Source of the DNA: Alphaproteobacteria bacterium
GTDB lineage: Bacteria; Pseudomonadota; Alphaproteobacteria; Caulobacterales; Maricaulaceae
Direction: 5' to 3'
Length of the DNA: 64,000 nt
Assembly: GCA_018222865.1 (NCBI GenBank)
Contig: JAAEZM010000013.1
Location: forward strand, 1-64,000
In this document: piece after piece, positions 17,682 through 26,537 of the stretch
Numbering within the stretch: the first letter of the stretch is position 1
How the letters are laid out: every line of letters begins with the position of its first letter
Notes under the pieces: generated by a model
What the model was told of the DNA's origin: nothing
Seen by the model: only the letters and a program-made list of their open reading frames with translations
The model's database searches: none
Program-made: the position numbers and the translations under genes

Positions 17682-18551
17682 TCAATCGATGGAACCGAGT
17701 TCACCGGCGGCATAGGCCGCCTCCACGGTCTCGATTTCGGCCATAGTGTTCATCACAAACGGCCCTCTCTGGACGAAGGGCTCATTGACGGGCTCGCCTT
17801 GCATCAAGACGATATGCGCACCGGCTTCGCTCTGGATCCCGATTGATGCGGCCTCGCTGCCAGTGCGCAGGGCAATCGCCTCCCCTGCGGCGAGGAAAGC
17901 GCTCGCTTGCTTGATCTGAATCTCTGCATCGCCACGCACAGCCAGCAGCCAGACGCTCTGAGACGCGGGCAAAGCGTGTGTAAAGTCGCCATGCTGACCG
18001 AGGCCAATATCGAGGATGGTCAGCGGCAGGGCCGGTGAGCGCGCACCCTCTATTCCATTGCTTTCACCGAGAGTGACGCGCACCCGGTGTTTCGGGCCTT
18101 GGATGATCGGCATCTCGCCTGCGGGAATATGCAGTGATGCCGGCGCGTCTGTCTTGTGCCTGGCCGGCAGGTTCACGAAGACCTGAAGCGCATGAATTCG
18201 GGCCCCTGGCCGCGGCGCTTCATCATGGACCGCCCCGGCCCCGGCTTTCAGCCAGTAGAGATCGCCCGGGGCAATATCGAAATCATTGCCGAGCGAGTCC
18301 CGATTGTGGAACAGCCCCTGACTATCCTCGAAGAGAATGGATACGGCGGACATGCCGGCGTGGGGGTGCGCCCCGAATGTCGGCTCTGTCATGGTGAAAT
18401 GATCGACCATGACCAACGGATCCATCAATCCGTCAAAACGCCCCTGTTTGAAACTTGAAGCCTTAAAACCAGTGCCGATGACAAGTGGCTGACCAGAGAT
18501 CGGTTTCGAGATTTCGAAGGACCGTTCCGTGTCGAGCGATTGCGTGTTCAT
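17682..18551 (-). CDS. Pirin family protein
   Basis: 289-residue bicupin. The N-terminal cupin carries the iron ligands in GAHPHAGMS and in VHDEAPR, as in pirin and quercetinase-like YhhW. The C-terminal cupin is degenerate, as usual. Function is likely redox or electrophile related, perhaps quercetinase; not provable here. GGAGG five bases ahead of ATG 18551 sets the start and rejects about 47 upstream in-frame residues. It diverges from a LysR regulator across 108 bases that contain a strong palindrome. Confidence 0.92.
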   Translation of the reverse strand: MNTQSLDTERSFEISKPISGQPLVIGTGFKASSFKQGRFDGLMDPLVMVDHFTMTEPTFGAHPHAGMSAVSILFEDSQGLFHNRDSLGNDFDIAPGDLYWLKAGAGAVHDEAPRPGARIHALQVFVNLPARHKTDAPASLHIPAGEMPIIQGPKHRVRVTLGESNGIEGARSPALPLTILDIGLGQHGDFTHALPASQSVWLLAVRGDAEIQIKQASAFLAAGEAIALRTGSEAASIGIQSEAGAHIVLMQGEPVNEPFVQRGPFVMNTMAEIETVEAAYAAGELGSID

Positions 18552-18618
18552 TCTTACCTCCATCTGATGCAATGGAGATACCAGTGGGACGGTAGTAGAA
18601 AAAAGTGGCAAGAATGGA

Positions 18619-18641
18619 AACAATTGTTCTATAAATAGAAC
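18619..18641. promoter_or_regulatory. Paired palindromes, likely LysR operator
   Basis: AACAATTGTT (18619-18628) overlaps GTTCTATAAATAGAAC (18626-18641). The second is a perfect 7-bp inverted repeat with a 2-base spacer and contains the T-N11-A core of LysR-type sites. It lies 18 bases ahead of the lysR start and about 75 bases ahead of the pirin start, placed to control both. Confidence 0.7.
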
Positions 18642-18659
18642 GACGAGAGAGGGCGTGCC

Positions 18660-19571
18660 ATGGATCTGAACGACTTCTTCTATTTTGTGCATGTGGTGGA
18701 GAAGCGAGGGTTTGCACCAGCCGGACGCGCGCTTGGCGTGCCAAAGTCACGACTTAGCCGGCATATTCAGCAGCTCGAAGATCGCCTTGGAGCACGCCTA
18801 ATTCAGCGTACCTCGCGCCAGTTCGTCGTCACTGATGCCGGCGAGGCGCTTTATCGACACGCGCGGACGGTTCTCGATGAAGTCGAGGCGGCCGAGGTAG
18901 CTGTGCGCCAGCAGACCAGCACGCTGTCCGGCACTGTCCGCTTGTCGTGCTCCGTTGGCGTCGCCCAATTCGCTGTTCGCGACGCTCTTTCGGCCTTCTT
19001 GATGGACAATCCAAAAGTCCATGTCATCCAGCATGTCAGCAATCAAACGATCAATCTGGTCGAAGCGGGAATTGATCTGGCCATTCGGGGGCATATCGAT
19101 CCCCTTCCCGATTCCAGCCTTGTTCAAAGCCGTCTGGCTTCAGTGAAATGGCAGTTGTTTGCAGGCAAATCCTATCTGGACCAATCCTCAGCCCCATCTC
19201 GGCCGGAGGAATTGGAGGCGCACATCGGATTGAAACTGGGATGGCGCCCTGAATTTGGAAACTGGACGCTTCGAAACGCGCTGGACGACGAAGTCACCAT
19301 TCCCTTCAAGCCGCGTTTGTGCAGCGATGACATGGTCACACTGAAACATGCCGCCGCTGACGGGCTGGGCATTGTCGCCCTGCCTGATTATGTGTGCCGC
19401 GATTTTGTGCAAACAGGACGCCTGATCCCGATACTTCCGGACTGGACCGCTGGCACCGCCCAGCTCAGCCTGCTCATGCCTTCAAAACGCGGTTTGCCCA
19501 GTGCCGTGCAAAGGCTTGCTGACTTCCTTAGAGATCAAGTGCCTCACCTTGTTGAAACCAGCGAGAGCTGA
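18660..19571 (+). CDS. LysR family transcriptional regulator
   Basis: 303-residue LysR protein. The winged helix-turn-helix occupies residues 1-60 (FVHVVEKRGFAPAGRALGVP, SRHIQQLEDRLGARLIQR), then a linker helix and a two-lobe effector domain. The N-terminus MDLNDFFYFVHVVEKRGF is the type often encoded next to pirin genes. GAGGG precedes the ATG. It is divergent from the pirin operon and presumably regulates it and itself through the palindromes between them. The inducer is unknown. Confidence 0.92.
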   Translation: MDLNDFFYFVHVVEKRGFAPAGRALGVPKSRLSRHIQQLEDRLGARLIQRTSRQFVVTDAGEALYRHARTVLDEVEAAEVAVRQQTSTLSGTVRLSCSVGVAQFAVRDALSAFLMDNPKVHVIQHVSNQTINLVEAGIDLAIRGHIDPLPDSSLVQSRLASVKWQLFAGKSYLDQSSAPSRPEELEAHIGLKLGWRPEFGNWTLRNALDDEVTIPFKPRLCSDDMVTLKHAAADGLGIVALPDYVCRDFVQTGRLIPILPDWTAGTAQLSLLMPSKRGLPSAVQRLADFLRDQVPHLVETSES

Positions 19572-19591
19572 GACGAAGTCCAGCTTCGCCC

Positions 19592-20518
19592 CTAAGTCTT
19601 CCTCGCCAGTGGATGAGCCGTTTCGACGATTTGTTTCAGGCGCTCATCCAGCACGTGGGTGTAGATTTGCGTCGTTGAGACATCGGCATGGCCGAGCAGG
19701 AGCTGGACCGCGCGCAGATCCGCGCCATTGGCGAGAAGATGTGTCGCGAAGGCGTGGCGCAGCACATGGGGTGAGACCTTGGCCGGATCCATGCCCGCCG
19801 CGAGTGTCAGCTCGCGCAGGATCTGGGCGAAGCGCTCACGCGTGATATGCCCGGCCTTGGCAGTACGCGAGGGGAAAAGGAAACGCTCAGCCTTGCGGCG
19901 CTTGTTTACATCGCTTGGCAAATGCTGGTCACGCAGGAGGCGATAGTCTTCAACGGCATCGAGTGCCGCCTCCGTAAGCGGAACCAGGCGTTCTCGACCG
20001 CCCTTGCCGGTGATGGAGATACATTGCTCCGCCCGGATGAAGGCGCTCAGAGGCAGGCTCACCAGCTCGCTCACCCGCAAACCACCCGCATAAAGCAGCT
20101 CCATCAGCGCGCGCGTCCGCGCACCGGCAGCGCCATCCAGGCGCGCGGCCGCCGTAAACAGCCCGTCCACATCCGCCTCGCTGAGGATTTTGGGCAGGCT
20201 ACGCGCCTGTTTGGGGCCGCGCAAATGGCCCGCCGGATTATCCTGGCGCAAACCTTCCACCAGCAGGAATTTGTAAAAGCGCTTCATCGCAGAAAGACGC
20301 CGAGCCGCCGTCGCTGCCGAGAGGCCGTCCTCACGCAAATCCGCCAGCACGGTTTCCAGATCACTCGTGGCAGCTTCCGACAGCGCGCAACCTCGCCCGG
20401 CCAGGCGCGCCGCGACATCGTCCAGGTCCCGGCGGTAAGCATCCAGCGTATTGGCGGAAGCACCACGCTCCGCCGCCATCATATCGAGAAAGAGCGCGAT
20501 CTGTTCGCCAGCGCTCAA
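19592..20518 (-). CDS. xerD: XerD-type tyrosine recombinase
   Basis: 308-residue site-specific recombinase of XerC/D size. The catalytic residues are all visible: R148 (GLRVSEL), K172 (GKGGRE), H251 and R254 (HVLRHAF), H277 (LLGHADV) and Y286 (IYTHV). The N-terminal core-binding SAM-like domain is about residues 1-95. It most likely resolves chromosome dimers at dif with XerC. Its ATG overlaps the stop of the upstream secreted-protein gene as ATGA. Nothing suggests it is a phage integrase: no adjacent tRNA and no cargo. Confidence 0.9.
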   Translation of the reverse strand: MSAGEQIALFLDMMAAERGASANTLDAYRRDLDDVAARLAGRGCALSEAATSDLETVLADLREDGLSAATAARRLSAMKRFYKFLLVEGLRQDNPAGHLRGPKQARSLPKILSEADVDGLFTAAARLDGAAGARTRALMELLYAGGLRVSELVSLPLSAFIRAEQCISITGKGGRERLVPLTEAALDAVEDYRLLRDQHLPSDVNKRRKAERFLFPSRTAKAGHITRERFAQILRELTLAAGMDPAKVSPHVLRHAFATHLLANGADLRAVQLLLGHADVSTTQIYTHVLDERLKQIVETAHPLARKT

Positions 20519-22212
20519 AAGGCCCTCACAAGATGACGTTCCAGAAGCACTTCCAGCATGGCGCCGTCCCGGGAGGACTCGGCGAGGAAGCTGGCGACAC
20601 GCGGGAAAATCTCCGCGGCATTGAGCGCATCAGCACCTTGCAGGGCTGAGATCGCAAACAGCATGGCCTCCGTCTGCGCACCGGCAACACGCGCCTCATC
20701 CATCGCCAGGAGCGTCGGCGGCACCAGGGCCGGCTCGCGCTCGAGCAGGGCCAGTCGCAAGTCAGCGGGTACCGGCGCCCCCAGACGCTGAAGCGCGAGA
20801 AGATCCGGCAGGACATCACCGCCAAAGCGATCGAACAAGGCCGCATAGACCGCCTCGGCACCCGGCCGGTTCAACTCACCGCTGGCCAGCAAAAGGGCAA
20901 AGTCCAGGGCCACAAGCTCTGCCGGGCTCGGAGGCGTCCAGGCCTCATCCATGACCGGCTGGCCAAGAGGCTCGGCAGGCATGGGCTGGGCAAGCTTATT
21001 GGCGTCATCATCCTCGACTGTCGGGCTCGCCGGCGTGTTTGCAATCGGCTGGCGCGGCCCATCAATCAGAGCATCCCGCCAGCTCCGCGCCGTCGCGAGA
21101 TCCCCATAGGCCATGGCGGCGAGCGCAAAGCGCACCCCGTCTTCCAGCGTCACAGCGGTTTGAGGGAGGCTGGAGACCTCACTGCCATAAAGCCGCAGCG
21201 CTGAGGCCAGATCGCCAGCGTCTGCCGCGTCATTGAACAATTCACTCATCGCTCGGGCTGCGAGCTCGCGATCCATCCCCTGGGACAGGACGGAAATCAG
21301 CGCGAACTCCCGGTCAGCGCCCGTAAGTTCCGCCGCACGCTGCAAATCCCCCGCCGGATCGGAGGAATTGAGGAAATTGGGCAGTCGGCGATAACTCATA
21401 TGCTCGGCAAGCCAGCGCGGTGTCGCCTCGCCGGCCTGAACCATGCTCGGATCACTCGTGGTGAGCATATTCACCAGAGCGAGATCGAGACCGGTGCGCA
21501 CTTCGACAGGCTCGCCTTCCAGGCCCTGCTCCAGGGTGAATGCAAACAGGAGACGATCAAATAGCGGGTCCGCTTCCACGCCCCCGGCCAGCTCGGCGGT
21601 CAATTCCGCGGCGGAACTCTGTCCTTCCAGCGCCAGGCAGACGGCGCGCACGCGCAGCCAGTAGGGCGCATCACGGCCATCGAGGAGAGCATTGGCGGTA
21701 TAGCAGGCCCGATCAAACTCCATGGCAGCGAGTGCCAACTCAGCGTGCCAGCGTGCCAGCTCCGGTATGCGATTGAGATTGGGCGTGCGCTCAAGCAGAT
21801 CGAAACCGTCATAGACGCCGCTGGCCGCGACCAGCCGGTCGGCCCGCAAAACGGCCAATGCGGTATCCCCGCGCGCACCACTGGGCGGATATCCGCCGGA
21901 AACCAGAACGGAACGGGCCAGTTCCGACAGGGCTTGTGCCGGATATGACCCGGTCGCTGCATCGGGCAGGCTGGCGAGAGCCGCGCGGGCGCTTGCCGCG
22001 TTCGACCCATCCCACATCGTCATCGACAAGGCAGCACCGGGAAGCCCGACTTCCATCGGATCAAGGGCCTCCAGGCTTTGAACCTCAATCCCGACCGGAG
22101 CCCGGCTCTCGGGGCCATCCTGGGCCCATGCCGGTGCGGCAATGGACAGGAGCGCAGCGCCAAGCGCGCTGGCGCACAGACTAGCGCGGGAAATCATCTT
22201 CAAGCTCGACAC
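20515..22212 (-). CDS. Secreted helical protein of unknown function
   Basis: 565 residues with a signal peptide ending APAWA-Q. The mature chain is Ala/Leu/Glu-rich and looks all-helical, with SEL/TPR-like helix pairs but no clean repeat consensus; it is probably periplasmic. I do not recognise a family. The GTG at 22212 is chosen because AGGAGG stands 6 bases ahead, whereas ATG 22197 has no ribosome-binding site. That choice makes it overlap the 3' end of the 46-residue membrane protein gene by 32 bases in another frame. It is coupled to xerD by an ATGA overlap. Confidence 0.75.
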   Translation of the reverse strand: MSSLKMISRASLCASALGAALLSIAAPAWAQDGPESRAPVGIEVQSLEALDPMEVGLPGAALSMTMWDGSNAASARAALASLPDAATGSYPAQALSELARSVLVSGGYPPSGARGDTALAVLRADRLVAASGVYDGFDLLERTPNLNRIPELARWHAELALAAMEFDRACYTANALLDGRDAPYWLRVRAVCLALEGQSSAAELTAELAGGVEADPLFDRLLFAFTLEQGLEGEPVEVRTGLDLALVNMLTTSDPSMVQAGEATPRWLAEHMSYRRLPNFLNSSDPAGDLQRAAELTGADREFALISVLSQGMDRELAARAMSELFNDAADAGDLASALRLYGSEVSSLPQTAVTLEDGVRFALAAMAYGDLATARSWRDALIDGPRQPIANTPASPTVEDDDANKLAQPMPAEPLGQPVMDEAWTPPSPAELVALDFALLLASGELNRPGAEAVYAALFDRFGGDVLPDLLALQRLGAPVPADLRLALLEREPALVPPTLLAMDEARVAGAQTEAMLFAISALQGADALNAAEIFPRVASFLAESSRDGAMLEVLLERHLVRAF

Positions 22213-22321
22213 GGACTTCCTCCTGGGTGGGTTCAATTCCATTGGCCATCAGCACCAAAGCGCCGAAACCTGCCAAGAAAAGGCCGACTACAACGACCAG
22301 ACCAATCAGAAATCCCCTCAT
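22181..22321 (-). CDS. 46-residue single-helix membrane protein
   Basis: A short gene easily missed. It begins MRGFLIGLVVVVGLFLAGFG, one long hydrophobic helix, and ends in an acidic tail RVELEDDFPR. GAGAGGG sits 7 bases before the ATG. It is the first gene of a minus-strand run (46-residue protein, secreted helical protein, xerD) and overlaps the start of the next gene by 32 bases. The acidic tail ending F-P-R looks like a kept feature rather than chance. Function unknown. Confidence 0.65.
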   Translation of the reverse strand: MRGFLIGLVVVVGLFLAGFGALVLMANGIEPTQEEVRVELEDDFPR

Positions 22322-22406
22322 GAACACGCCCTCTCAGTGTTTCTTCGTCTTGCGTGCAGGATAAATGCCCCACTGCAATCGCTCAGGCGACAGAGCCTAA
22401 CCGTGA

Positions 22407-22434
22407 TTGCGGCGATTTCCAGACGCTTTATACC
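22407..22434 (+). promoter_or_regulatory. Candidate aroK promoter giving a leaderless transcript
   Basis: TTGCGG (22407-22412), 16 bases, TATACC (22429-22434). Transcription would begin about 22441, the A of the aroK ATG. No Shine-Dalgarno precedes that ATG, which fits a leaderless mRNA. Confidence 0.4.
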
Positions 22435-22440
22435 AATCAT

Positions 22441-22980
22441 ATGACATGCAATGCGTCTTTGGATCGAACAATTGTCCTTATCGGGCTGATGGGCGTGGGC
22501 AAAACCACGGTCGGGCGCCGTTTGGCGCAGGCCTTGGACTGGCCATTCAAGGATGCAGATGAAGAGGTGGAGAAAGCCGCCGGACGCACGGTCAGCGAAA
22601 TTTTCGATGATTTCGGCGAGGCCGGATTCCGCGAGGGTGAGCGCAAGGTGATTGCGCGGCTTCTGGAACAGCCCCCGATGATCCTGGCCTTGGGCGGCGG
22701 TGCCTTCATGGACCCGGAGACGCGGGCTCTGGTCAAGGACAAGGCGCGCTCCATCTGGCTGCAGGCCGATGTCGCCACACTTGTACAGCGTGTTGGCCGC
22801 CGCGATACGCGCCCATTATTGCGACAGAAAGACCCGCACGCTGTGCTGACAGAGCTATTGGAGAAGCGCACGCCGGCCTATGCTGAAGCCGAGCTGCATA
22901 TTGATGCGGCAGGCGGCTCCCATCAAAAAACGCTCAATCGCATCCTCGACGCCCTGAATGCCGGGAGCTCTGCGTCATGA
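22441..22980 (+). CDS. aroK: AroK, shikimate kinase
   Basis: Phosphorylates shikimate to shikimate 3-phosphate. The Walker A motif GLMGVGKTT is at about 15-23, the shikimate-binding GEAGFREGE region about 60-68, and LALGGGAF about 80-87. 179 residues is usual. The ATG at 22441 is preferred to an in-frame ATG at 22354, which would add 29 unrelated residues. The stop overlaps the aroB ATG as ATGA, the usual aroKB coupling. Confidence 0.95.
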   Translation: MTCNASLDRTIVLIGLMGVGKTTVGRRLAQALDWPFKDADEEVEKAAGRTVSEIFDDFGEAGFREGERKVIARLLEQPPMILALGGGAFMDPETRALVKDKARSIWLQADVATLVQRVGRRDTRPLLRQKDPHAVLTELLEKRTPAYAEAELHIDAAGGSHQKTLNRILDALNAGSSAS

Positions 22981-24077
22981 CCCAGATCCATACTGTACAC
23001 GTTCCACTGGGCGATCAGGCCTATGATGTCCTGGTCGGTGAGCGGGCCATTGACGCACACTGGCCGGCGATCAAGGCGCTCTTTGCGCGCGGACGGGCGA
23101 TCATCGTCACGGACGGGCATGTCGCGACCTATCACCTGGCCGCATTGGAATCGCGCCTTCGCGATAGCGCGATCGCACCAGAAGCCATCATCCTGCCGCC
23201 CGGTGAGACCTCGAAGAGTTTCGCGACGCTGGAAAGACTCGTCGATACCCTGCTTGATCATAATGTCGAGCGGTCCGAAACGATCATCGCTCTGGGCGGC
23301 GGTGTGATCGGCGATCTCACCGGCTTTGCGGCAGCGATTACCAAGCGCGGTACGGATTTCATCCAGATCCCCACAACCTTGCTGGCCCAGGTGGACAGTT
23401 CAGTGGGCGGGAAGACCGGGATTAATACCCGTCATGGCAAGAATTTTGTCGGGGCGTTTCATCAACCCCGCCTGGTCATCGCTGATACGGCTTTGCTCGA
23501 CACCCTGCCCGAGCGCGAGCGACGCTCCGGCTATGCGGAGATCGTCAAGGCCGCGCTGATCGGTGATGCGCCACTCTTTGATCGTCTCGAAGCTGCAGGC
23601 GCAGATATTTTAGGCGGCGAGAAGCTCGATGACGCCATTGCGGCGGCTGTCGCCTTCAAGGCGCAAATCGTGGCTGAAGACGAAAAGGAGGCCGGTCGAC
23701 GCGCCCTCCTCAATCTGGGGCATACATTCGGCCATGCGTTTGAGGCCGATGCCCCCAAGGATGCCATTCGCCATGGCGAGGCGGTCGCGGCCGGTCTGGC
23801 GCTCGCCTTCGATTATTCTGTCCGTCTCGGCGTCTGCCCGCCAGAGGATGCAGAGCGCGTGAAGGCGCATCTGCGTGAAACAGGCCTGCCGGACGGACCG
23901 AAATCCCTTGCCTTCACCGGCTGGAATGCCAGCTCTCTGATCGCCCGCATGAAGGACGACAAGAAAAACAAGGACGGGCAAATTACGCTAATCCTGGCGC
24001 GCGGGATTGGTAAGGCTTACATCGCGCGTGATGCGGACCCGAATGATCTGGCCGCTTTTTTGACAGATGAGGTTTAG
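22977..24077 (+). CDS. aroB: AroB, 3-dehydroquinate synthase
   Basis: NAD- and zinc-dependent cyclisation of DAHP to dehydroquinate, step two of the shikimate pathway. Recognised by LPPGETSKS, the NAD-binding GGGVIGDLTGFAAA, PTTLLAQVDSSVGGKTGIN and the zinc-ligand region LNLGHTFGHAFE. 366 residues is standard. It is translationally coupled to aroK; the CNNM/CBS gene begins 5 bases after it. Confidence 0.96.
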   Translation: MTQIHTVHVPLGDQAYDVLVGERAIDAHWPAIKALFARGRAIIVTDGHVATYHLAALESRLRDSAIAPEAIILPPGETSKSFATLERLVDTLLDHNVERSETIIALGGGVIGDLTGFAAAITKRGTDFIQIPTTLLAQVDSSVGGKTGINTRHGKNFVGAFHQPRLVIADTALLDTLPERERRSGYAEIVKAALIGDAPLFDRLEAAGADILGGEKLDDAIAAAVAFKAQIVAEDEKEAGRRALLNLGHTFGHAFEADAPKDAIRHGEAVAAGLALAFDYSVRLGVCPPEDAERVKAHLRETGLPDGPKSLAFTGWNASSLIARMKDDKKNKDGQITLILARGIGKAYIARDADPNDLAAFLTDEV

Positions 24078-24082
24078 AACCG

Positions 24083-25357
24083 ATGACCTTTGAACCGTGG
24101 ATGGTGTGGACCGGGCTGAGCATATTGTGCCTTTTGGCCTTTTCCGGCTTTTTCTCCGGCTCTGAAACCGCCCTGACGGCCACGTCCAAGGCCCGCATGC
24201 TGGCTCTGGAAAAGGAGAAGGATCACCGGGCCCGGCGCGTGAACATTTTGATCGAGGATCGCGAAAGCCTGATCGGCGCCATTCTGCTTGGCAATAATCT
24301 GGTCAATATCCTCGCAACCTCGCTCGCCTCCGCTGTGTTCCTGGCGATGTTTGGCGAGGCCGGTGTTCCAATCGCGACGCTGGTGATGACCCTCTTGGTT
24401 CTGATCTTCGCGGAAGTCCTGCCCAAGACCTATGCCCTGTCCAATCCGGACCGGATGGCTCTGACCGTCTCCCTGCCCATTCGCGTTATCGTCTCGACCT
24501 TTTCTCCGATCGTGGCGGCGGTGCAATGGCTGGTTCGCCGGACGTTGAAAATCCTGGGCCTTACGGTTGAAGGCCCGGTCCTGTCTGCCCATGACGAATT
24601 GCGCGGTGCCATCGCCCTGCACCATGAAGAAGGCAATGTGATCAAGGATGACCGCGACATGCTGGGCGGGGTGCTCGACCTGCGCGATCTGACGGTGGAT
24701 GACATCATGATCCACCGCAAATCCATCACCATGCTGGATGCAGACCTGCCTGCTGCTGAAATTGTCTCACAGGCCCTCAACAGCCCGCATACCCGCCTGC
24801 CGCTCTATCAGGGCGATACGGAGAATATCATCGGCGTCCTGCATGTGCGTGATCTTGCACGGGCTCTGCATGATGTGGATGGGGATGCCAGCAAGGTGGA
24901 TATTGCGCCGCTCCGCCGTGAACCCTGGTTCGTTCCGGAGACAACGGAAGTGCTCGACCAGCTCAATGCTTTCCGTCAGAAGCGCGAACACTTCGCTCTG
25001 GTGGTTGATGAATACGGCGCGCTCATGGGCCTGGTCACGCTGGAAGACATTCTGGAGGAGATCGTCGGCGCGATTGAGGACGAGCATGATGTCGCCGTTG
25101 AAGGCATCCAGGTCGATGAGGACGACAAGAACGTCTGGCTGGTCGATGGCGTGGTGCCGATCCGCGACCTGAACCGGGCGCTCGACTGGGAATTGCCGGA
25201 TGATGAAGCGGTTACGGTGGCTGGGCTCGTCATTCACGAAGCGCAGACCATCCCGGAAAAGGGACAGGTTTTCCGCTTCCACGGGGTGCGGTTTGAAGTC
25301 GTGGAACGACGCCGCAACCAGCTGACCCGCCTGCGCGTCTGCGCCAGCCCGGATTAA
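24083..25357 (+). CDS. CNNM/CBS-domain transporter-like protein (HlyC/CorC family)
   Basis: Membrane protein with an N-terminal CNNM (DUF21) domain of three to four helices, starting LSILCLLAFSGFFSGSETAL. Two CBS domains follow (about 205-330, including DDIMIHRKSI and FALVVDEYGALMGLVTLED) and then a C-terminal CorC/HlyC domain ending RFEVVERRRNQLTRLRV. Relatives move or regulate Mg2+ or other divalent cations. 424 residues is full length. It is the third gene of aroK-aroB-CNNM, an arrangement I recall from other alphaproteobacteria. Confidence 0.93.
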   Translation: MTFEPWMVWTGLSILCLLAFSGFFSGSETALTATSKARMLALEKEKDHRARRVNILIEDRESLIGAILLGNNLVNILATSLASAVFLAMFGEAGVPIATLVMTLLVLIFAEVLPKTYALSNPDRMALTVSLPIRVIVSTFSPIVAAVQWLVRRTLKILGLTVEGPVLSAHDELRGAIALHHEEGNVIKDDRDMLGGVLDLRDLTVDDIMIHRKSITMLDADLPAAEIVSQALNSPHTRLPLYQGDTENIIGVLHVRDLARALHDVDGDASKVDIAPLRREPWFVPETTEVLDQLNAFRQKREHFALVVDEYGALMGLVTLEDILEEIVGAIEDEHDVAVEGIQVDEDDKNVWLVDGVVPIRDLNRALDWELPDDEAVTVAGLVIHEAQTIPEKGQVFRFHGVRFEVVERRRNQLTRLRVCASPD

Positions 25358-25384
25358 GGTCCGGGCGCGCGCCGGCCTGCCAGA

Positions 25385-26134
25385 TTACTCGACGCTGGCG
25401 GTATCCGTCTCATCATCGCCAAGGGCGCCACATGTACCGCGATCCGTTGATCCGGTCTGGCCATTGGCATCATCGCGCGCCTCGATAATCAGATCACCGA
25501 AACGGTCCGCGAAGGCCTGGGCGAGGTCACGCGCATCAGACGTCGCACCGATATCGCCGCGCAGAAGCGTGAACGTCCCCGCACCCGAGGCCAGGTGATT
25601 GCGCGCATCATATTGCATGGCCACGACCTGCTCGCCCTCCAGATCCATCAATTCACCCTCAGCGGCGAGGGCGCCAATACCGATCGGGATACGCGGGCTT
25701 AGCGGACCCGGTACGAAGACGCCGATAACGCCAGACGCGCCTGCAGCCACCGGGTTGGTTGCGTCAAATCCGGTAATGGTCAGGTCGAGGCGATGGCTGG
25801 CTTCGGCCGGATCGGTTGTCACGCGCATATTGCCGCGCGCCAGGCGGCGGCACATCGTGCCAGACAGGGTATCGACAAGACGATTGAAGCTGGTCGCATC
25901 CAGCCCAGAGGCCTCAAGGACACCCGGCGCGACCGCCGCCCGCTCCATATAGACCGCGGTGATGGCGCCAGCGCCGTCGCGATCCGCGAAAGCGCGCACA
26001 GGCACCAGCCCATCTTCATTCTGCGTGAGGCGATCATAGCGGCTCAGCGTCTCAACGCGTGAGATATTGGACGCGCAACCCGCGAGCAGAGCGGCCGAAA
26101 GACCGGTGGCGATGAGAAGGGCGATGGGCTTCAT
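25385..26134 (-). CDS. Lipoprotein, possibly DUF3313-like
   Basis: 249-residue lipoprotein: lipobox LLAGC with C18 lipidated (start ATG 26134, GGAG upstream, rejecting nine earlier residues). The region SRYDRLTQNEDGLVPVRAF and a later LEGEQVVAMQYDARN recall DUF3313 proteins, but I am not certain. The C-terminal 30 residues are acidic with two cysteines (RGTCGALGDDETD). Convergent with the CNNM gene and monocistronic as far as can be seen. Confidence 0.65.
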   Translation of the reverse strand: MKPIALLIATGLSAALLAGCASNISRVETLSRYDRLTQNEDGLVPVRAFADRDGAGAITAVYMERAAVAPGVLEASGLDATSFNRLVDTLSGTMCRRLARGNMRVTTDPAEASHRLDLTITGFDATNPVAAGASGVIGVFVPGPLSPRIPIGIGALAAEGELMDLEGEQVVAMQYDARNHLASGAGTFTLLRGDIGATSDARDLAQAFADRFGDLIIEARDDANGQTGSTDRGTCGALGDDETDTASVE

Positions 26135-26201
26135 AACAAACTGTCTCCAAACCGTGTGCATGCGGAGGTAGAGCAGGATTGTAACAGATCAACTATGCCG
26201 C

Positions 26202-26474
26202 TCAATTTTCTCCGGGTGCGCGGGCCTTGATCACCAGCGCATGGACCGGGCCGGCCAGTTCTTCCGCCAGCGCCTCATTGACCAGACGATGGCGGGCAAT
26301 CCGCATCTGGCCCGCAAAACGAGACGAGACGATCTCGACAGTAAAATGGCTCTCCCCACCCGGACGCGCACCGGCATGGCCGGCATGGAGATGACTATCA
26401 TCAGTGACACTTAGCTCAACTGGATCAAGTGCTTCGCGCAAACGGGTTTCGATACGCTGGGCGACGCTGCTCAT
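26202..26474 (-). CDS. BolA family protein
   Basis: 90-residue BolA protein, partner of monothiol glutaredoxins in Fe-S cluster and iron signalling. It shows the class pattern LSVTDDSHLHAGHAG followed by SHFTVEIVSSRFAG and RHRLVNEAL; the His residues in the first segment are cluster ligands in the family. Divergent from the J-domain gene across 63 bases. Confidence 0.93.
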   Translation of the reverse strand: MSSVAQRIETRLREALDPVELSVTDDSHLHAGHAGARPGGESHFTVEIVSSRFAGQMRIARHRLVNEALAEELAGPVHALVIKARAPGEN

Positions 26475-26537
26475 TTTGGCACCCCTTTTTCATGGCTTTC
26501 ATTGCCGCTTTACACCTCAGCACCCATACTTGGCGAT

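Noticed and set aside
19592-20518. XerD as integrase of a genomic island
   Set aside because: Its length, catalytic set and operon place fit the housekeeping recombinase; no attachment repeats or cargo are seen.
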